From positions 44,496-108,495 of the forward strand of contig JAOTON010000774.1 of assembly GCA_034440635.1 (NCBI GenBank): a stretch of DNA of 64,000 nt, given 5' to 3'. Positions 57,999-64,000 of this stretch are shown piece by piece. The DNA comes from Lepas anatifera (taxonomy: Eukaryota; Arthropoda; Thecostraca; Lepadidae). The number at the start of each line of letters is the position of its first letter. Within the stretch, counting starts at the first letter, position 1. The notes beneath the pieces were generated by a model that had not been told where the DNA came from, searched no databases, and saw only the letters and a list, made by a program, of their open reading frames with translations. Made by a program: the position numbers and the translations under genes.

Positions 57999-58370
57999 TT
58001 AATTGAGTGTTCCGGCCGTATGGGGGCGGCGCCCTTGAAGGCGCCCCAACCGCCGCAGGAACATCGCCAGCCGTCGTGGGTCCGCCAGCGCCTCCCGGAT
58101 GGGCGGGTCGTCCCGTCCAAATATGTCCCAGCGCAGGTCAGCGCACGCAGGGCATCGGGTCAGAAGGTGGTGGAGGATCTCGTCCTCTCCATCGTTGCAT
58201 TCCTGTAACGTGGCCTCCGGGTCCAGGCCGATCCTCTTTCGGTAGCTGCACAGGAGAAAGGAGTGGCCAGTGCGCAGGCGCTCCACCTCCACACTCTCCT
58301 GCCGTGAAAGGCCCAGGCGGTCTTTCAGGGTGGTCCGTCCTGGGACACCGCCACATTTAATCTCGAACAC
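57999..58370 (-). pseudogene. Non-LTR retrotransposon ORF2 C-terminus, left arm
   Basis: The frame reads LRTGHSFLLCSYRKRIGLDP, ECNDGEDEILHHLLTRCPAC and DLRWDIFGRDDPP, the Cys/His-rich tail found after RNase H in R1/Jockey-type elements. It runs outward from the palindrome centre. A GATTGATTAATTG-type tail follows. RT and RNase H are missing. Confidence 0.75.
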
Positions 58371-58421
58371 GTTTTATCTCGTACGGATTAACGTTTTATC
58401 TCCGTTGTTTTACCAGATTAA

Positions 58422-58797
58422 CACGCGCATTGACGGGGCTCTGAGCCACCTTCGCTTTGACTGGGGGGGGCGGGTACCCTCCCCCAAAAATCTCGAGAAC
58501 CACGGTAGGTAGTGAAAAATGGTAAACGGCGTTGGGTAGCCCATAAGCTTCTCCATCGAAATATTTTAGCCATTTTGTCAGGTCACTTCAATCGGATGAG
58601 TTCACTTTGTTCCGACTTATGTTATCTTAAACTTTTTTTGAGGTCAGGTCACTTGACCTGTACTGGTGACCTGACCTGAGATGACCTAACCTTAAAATTT
58701 TGACAAAAGTTGTAAAAATGATGAGAGAATGTATGCCTATATTCTATCCGAAAAACTAGACGGGGGGTGGGTACCCTCCTCCCGTCAATGCGCGTGT
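58422..58797 (+). mobile_element. TTAA-flanked CACGCGC element, short copy C at the palindrome centre
   Basis: It has TTAA at 58418-58421 and 58798-58801. It starts CACGCGCATTGACGGGG and ends CGTCAATGCGCGTG. It is an internally deleted relative of copy A: the left ~150 bases match A's left part, then it jumps to A's right part with GGTCACTTGACCTGTACTGG. Its midpoint (~58610) is within about 30 bases of the midpoint of the 10.7 kb palindrome. Confidence 0.9.
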
Positions 58798-58999
58798 TTA
58801 AACGATTAATTAATCTCGAGACACATTAATCTCGAGATCACATTTAATCTCAAAGAGCCACCCTTGTTTTTTTATTGGGTCGGTTTCTGGTTCCTGGTTT
58901 GCACCAAAACCGGTCAGGCTTCAAGAATGGCCTTCAGAAAAGGACACAAAAGACATTTTCGAATGGCAAACCTGAAAGACCGGACCACCTGAAAGACCA

Positions 59000-59344
59000 T
59001 GGACCACCCTGAAAGACCGTCTGGACCTTTCACGGCAGGAGAGTGTGGAGCGCCCGCGTACTGGCCCCTCCATTCTCCTGTGCAGCTACCGAAAGAGGAT
59101 CGACCTGGACCCGGAGACCACGTGCCAGGAATGCGACGATGGAGAGGACGAGATCCTCCACCACCTTCTGACCCAGTGCCCTGCGTGCACTGACCTGCGC
59201 TGGGACATATTTGGACGGGACGACCCGCCCATCCGGGAGGCGCTGGTGGACCCGCGACGGCTGGCGATGTTCCTGCGGCGGTTGGGGTGCCTGCAGGGGC
59301 GCCCCCCCGTATGGCCGGAACACTCAATCAATCAATCAGATTAA
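59000..59344 (+). pseudogene. Non-LTR retrotransposon ORF2 C-terminus, right arm
   Basis: This is the inverted counterpart of 57999-58370: CSYRKRIDLDPETTCQECDD, EILHHLLTQCPACTDLRWD, ending in WPEHSINQSD. The first Cys of a CxxC pair is kept here (TCQEC) and changed to Leu in the left arm (TLQEC). It is followed by an AATCAATCAATCAGATT tail. Confidence 0.75.
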
Positions 59345-61202
59345 ATGTGTCCGTCGACACCTAAATCCTTGATATAATTTTAATCCTTTGGGCCCCGGAG
59401 AATATAAAAACACGTAGTCTAGAGAACCAGAGAATAGCTGAATGTGATAAGGAAGAATAACTCTTGATATGCGTCAGAACTGGGGAACCAAAGAGCAGCC
59501 ACCACGATCCTTGGATGAACTAACAAAATATGTGCAGCCACCATGTGTGGAACGCACCACGAACCCAAACCTGATCACTTTTTGTTTCAGGGGGAACGTT
59601 TATTGTATGTTGTAGGTTGGAGATAGACAGGCCACCTCACTTCTCTGTCCGTGCTGGTAGCTCTTTCCAATTGTTTTGTATATAGATATACAATATTTAA
59701 AGATACATTTTTTTACTTCAATTGGAGTTAGTTTCTGATCCGGGCGCATCACGAAAATATACCTCAAAATTATAGCCAGGAACAGTTCGTATTCAATAAA
59801 AAGGATTCTACAATTAATCTAAACATTGGTAGTGACGGAGTCTAAGCCTAAGAAGACGCATTGCGGCTTTAAGACAAGCAAGCTGCTGGCCTCATGAATG
59901 ACATTTGTTTATGAAAATGATAAGCTTTTATTTTTAATACTTCGGAGTTCAGAAACGGTCCTTTCTCATAATAGAACAAACAATCGGAGAAGCACTTCTT
60001 ATAAAATCATATTATTACATAAAATAGGATATTAACCGTTATTTTTATTAGATTGTTTATTAGATTATCTACGTTGATAAGATGTTTCATGACCAGCCTC
60101 CTCGAATCATGGTGGCAAAATCGGGCTAACACACTGATAAATATTCAGGTACATCCCTTCACCACAATTCTCATAATATAATAGGTGAAAACATAAATAT
60201 TTAGTCAGAATGCTAGGATAACCTCAAATCGAGTTCCAATATTCGAATATTCCAGTACTGAACTACATTATTCCAGAATTCGAGTTCCATATCAGATCTA
60301 AATTTCAAGCCTTGGTCACACTATGACCAAAAGTTTTCGCTTATTGTATTATGAGGATTCTGACGAGGGGCTGTGCTCGAATATGTGATCACAGTGTGAT
60401 CACAGGCTCCATTATGCATCAAGAATTCGAGAGGCAAAGCCATGAAACATCTTACCAATTTATAATCATGCTCCTCGGCTACGCAATGCAAAATTCATCT
60501 ACTTTTAAAAACCAACAGATATCAGTTGATCAATGAGGCTTATATTCAAACTCACAAAAATATGAGAAAATATAACCTACCAGGAAATTACAAGCGACTG
60601 ATAACCCTCGGCAGGTGAGAAACGCGTGCAACAATCAGGCCTGCGAGTCCCCAACGAGCAATCTTCCGAGTGCAACGTAAACTAGAGGATATAACTTAGT
60701 TCGGCAGTGACGAATCCAGGCCAATGTTTTTTTTGGGGGAGAGGGCAGGGTCCAAAATCGTGAAAAAAAACATTTTTTAAACATCGGCGAAAATTACAGA
60801 GTTTGGGAGGCAAGTACATTTTTCCCTGAACCCACCAGTGGGTATGCGGCTTCTAGCTTCCAGTCCTTGAAGTGCACTCTGGGGGCGGGAAGGGTGGGAG
60901 CGAACCAAATACTGACCGTACATCAAAAGCATAACAGATTTTGCATCTGTCCACAATAAGTGCTACACGATTTGATAAAATGTACACCGCAATAGTCTGA
61001 GCCCAAAGGTGTCACTTATTATTTTCGCCGACTTTCACAAGTACGACCACCAACAAAATCTGACCACTTGATTTTTGACTATAAAGACCTTTTGCATTAC
61101 TAGTTTTTTTTTACCTTCAAGCTAAAAAGTACTTTTAATGGCATGTTTTTCTGAGGTCCTCAGAGGATGTGCCTTGATATACCGGCGATAAATACCACTT
61201 AC

Positions 61203-61451
61203 GCACACACATGAACGTATACTGCGGGCACACAGGCAGACGACCGAGGCGCACTCAGGCTGGTTCGTGTTCAGTGCAGAAAACTGCTGGCTGTGGTACT
61301 CTGCCAACTCTAGGATTCCATTGCTCGAACTCTGAAGCTTGTCTTCCAGCAGCACGCGGAATTTGCGATAGTCACTGTCGAGGGGCAGCACCTGATATTT
61401 CTGTTTTGCGTTCAGCTTTCTGGGGTAAGCTCTGCTTAAATTAGAAGACAT
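61203..61451 (-). other. Intact exon-like frame in right arm, family unknown
   Basis: From ATG at 61451 the minus frame encodes 83 residues: MSSNLSRAYPRKLNAKQKYQ, LPLDSDYRKFRVLLEDKLQ, GILELAEYHSQQFSALNTN, then a Cys-rich end up to a consensus donor TGC|GTAAGT (GT at 61202-61201). The two arms differ mostly by amino-acid-changing or neutral changes plus one frameshift, so only this copy is open. It looks like a first coding exon, either of the element itself or captured from the host. Confidence 0.45.
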
Positions 61452-61555
61452 TTTCACAGCAGGAACAGATGGGACCAAATAAAGCGTACAAATAAAATAT
61501 CACAAGCCCACAATGAAAGCAAACAAGATATCACTGCATCTTGTTTTAAACATAT

Positions 61556-61557
<2 letters not shown>

Positions 61558-61634
<77 letters not shown>
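61558..61634. repeat. (AT)n tract, right arm
   Basis: About 77 bases of AT, against 22 in the left arm. Confidence 0.97.
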
Positions 61635-61638
<4 letters not shown>

Positions 61639-64000
61639 GAAGAAAGACGTCCCCAAAGACGATCTATAGTCTAGATCATGGGTTTGTGGAGGGGTCGGGT
61701 GGAACAATGCAAAATCATGATTTTTTTATAAATTGTAATACATTATTTCCAAACTGGCCCAAAATAGAAAACAAATATTTCAAATTTCAGGTCTATGGGA
61801 GAATCGGTCTGATTGGGTTCATCCTATTCATAGTAACAAACAAAATGATCATACACAAGCTGGTCCATTGATTGGGATGATAGTATGATGATACACAGCA
61901 GCTACAAAAGACAGGTTTTCTAGTAAACAAATTTTCTCTTTGAAGTGACCCGCCTAATCTTTCATATATTCTTCCAGGAAAACACAAAAAATTGCATCAC
62001 CCAAGACTGCCCTCCTGTCATTCTTATATGTCTATCCATACTCTTTATTCACAATTATATTGTCTACAATTGTATTGGGTACACTCCTAGTGTTTCAAAT
62101 CATAATACATCTTATCCTAGTTTTCCTTCAGTTTATTTTTAATATCAATTATAAAAAGCATGCAGATCGGCATTTTCAGAGGGCAGATGGATGAATTCAT
62201 GCCACAGCCGCTTTCAAGTCTGGAAACAAACAGTAGCATTTGAAATATGAGTAACTTGATCCGAGAAGTGGATAAGAGTACACCAACTATTATGTACTGC
62301 ATGGTACCAAAATAAATGGAAAAGTCTGTTGCAATCTGTGAAATTATCAAAAACATTTTCATACTTTATAGAAGGTAAACTAAGCAGCAAATGAACTAGC
62401 ATGCACACATTGTGCAGAGCTAGTGTTTGTAACAGGTAGAAATTTGTAATTTAAGTTACAGGCTTGATATAGATTTTTACTAGAGTGCACAGATATTGTA
62501 AATAGAAAGTTAGACCAAAAATAGAGGGAATATGGGACATTCAAAAATAGTATGCCTAAGCAATCATTGGAAAATTGCCATCACCAATAATTTTCACCCA
62601 TTTTGGTACACAAGTTGACCTGTCCAACAACAAAATGAGGATTTTTGGCATTGACACTACTCATAAGCCTTGTTCCATCTGTCAGCACAGTCCTGTCCAC
62701 TGGCCCTCGGGCCTCTCCTCTAGAAAAGAAATATCAGCGCCACAACTGCCTCTAGTACATGCTACTGCTTATCAATTAAAAATAAACTAGAATTCTTACC
62801 TACCAATCACAAAATAGTATGCTACCACTGTTGTGCTGCTACTGTTTTTCCAGCAGCACCACAGCAGGTTTTCAGCCTGTAAATCTAAGATTGGTTCTAA
62901 GATTTGTTCTCAGGGAGAGGCTATAGTCATGTGACACAGACTCAATGCTGCTCGCTGATTGGTGTTGACAGACGGCATGAGACCACAGCTATAATAGTGG
63001 GCCAAAATGAATATTATCAATTAATCATACAATTTGCTTTCTGGCAGCTTCGTGAACCTAATTAATGCAGAACAGAAACATTAAATGCATTGCCCATATT
63101 TGATAGGATTAGTGCTTGACTACCTAACTCACCACACTCACTACACAAAACCTCAATAAGCATTGGTGGCCAGCAACGATGGATGGCAAAAAATAAAATT
63201 GTTTCATTAAATTTTCACTTATAAATTTGTTTACCTCGAAGAAAATCTCAATTGGCCACATCAAAGGCTCTAAATATTTTACGTACAGATAACCGACGAT
63301 ATTGATATGTTGATCACGAGACCGGAGCGGCGACAATCTCCTCGTCCGTAAAACCACCAAAACCTTTTGTCATGCCTCAAAAGAGGCTCTTCTGGATCGC
63401 GCTACCCGTATCTTTTTATTGTATCATTGTCGCTGCAATGCAATCATGCAATAACGAACAATTATTAATTATAATCTTTAGGGTGATCGGGCCTTACGCA
63501 GCGCTAATAAGTCTCATAGAATTTGTATTCATATCTCCGTGTTTGCCGCGGCTTTTGAAATGGCAGATATCGATAAATCATCTAAAGCCGTAATGACATC
63601 ACATTGATGTAAGATAAGCCCACGTGACCAGATCCTAAAAGGACTGGGCTTCTGATTGGTTGATGGTATTTCTTAAAAGTCCTATATTTCTTATTCAGAA
63701 GCGTTTTGGAAATTTATTTTTATAAAATATTTTTTTTTATATCTCAGGTTTAGCTACTGAACTGCTTTGATGGAAATTTTTACATTCTTTGATATAAAAA
63801 TTAAAGGCCATAGCCCGGGCTACGTCATTTTATCGATACCATAAGGACTCGGTAAAGTCGTCTATAAATGTTGACTTTGAGGCCGATTTTGAGGCATTTT
63901 GAGCCTGAATTTGCAAAAATGAGAATATGACTTCTGAAACAACTTTTTGCGACCTTTTGATCTAGCCAATAAAAATTTTTTGCGACAATGTCCCTTTAAA

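Larger units (their letters stand above)
53287..63995. mobile_element. 10.7 kb palindromic element with ~5 kb inverted arms
   Basis: The left arm (53287 to ~58380) and right arm (~58980 to 63995) are inverted copies along their whole length, with scattered substitutions and indels. The outer ends are AGGGACATTGTCGCAAAAA and its near-exact inverse, each bordered by TTAA (53283-53286, 63996-63999). Each arm holds an exon-like frame, an AT tract and, near the centre, the 3' end of a non-LTR retrotransposon. No transposase was recognised. A 376 bp TTAA element occupies the centre. The right boundary coincides with the end of the window, so flanking sequence cannot be examined. Confidence 0.85.

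Overview
The window is eukaryotic, very probably from an arthropod and perhaps a crustacean. It has dense tRNA-derived SINEs, Penelope-like and Jockey-like retroelement remains, TTAA-flanked and hAT-like DNA elements, long microsatellites and minisatellites, and one recognisable metazoan exon with a GT splice donor. I see no bacterial operon, rRNA gene, CRISPR array or intact tRNA gene. The species cannot be fixed from sequence alone.

The only host gene I can name is the first coding exon of a LIX1/LIX1L (Drosophila lowfat) homologue on the minus strand at 39444-39633. It sits in a GC- and CpG-rich patch that looks like its 5' end, so the gene reads towards lower coordinates. I could not find exon 2, and much of the left of the window may therefore be intron 1 or lie beyond the gene.

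Most of the rest is mobile DNA, much of it arranged as large imperfect palindromes. (1) 4657-6515: two ~840 bp TTAA-flanked elements in inverted orientation around a perfect hairpin. (2) 9886-15875: 285 bp inverted repeats enclosing a broken Jockey-like retroelement and a foldback element. (3) 27414-30348: two Penelope-like 3' ends (GIY-YIG nuclease) head to head, with three hairpins at the junction. (4) 33222-37545: nested inverted repeats around a TTAA element. (5) 53287-63995: a 10.7 kb palindrome with ~5 kb arms, TTAA at both ends and a short TTAA element at its centre. Differences between arms, including SINE insertions with target duplications in one arm only, argue that at least (3) and (5) are real and old rather than assembly fold-backs.

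Other landmarks are minisatellites of 33 bp (1618), 64 bp (16517), 29 bp with an 8-unit higher-order repeat (17873-19110), 36 bp (24895) and 34 bp (25448), and a 3.2 kb hAT-like element (41620-44843) with a perfect 16 bp terminal repeat and 8 bp target duplication that is filled with ~21 bp repeats. The TTAA elements with CACGCGC ends recur at least seven times and carry unusually many AGGTCA motifs, the nuclear-receptor half-site. Most long open frames are by-products of GC-rich repeats whose unit length is a multiple of three.
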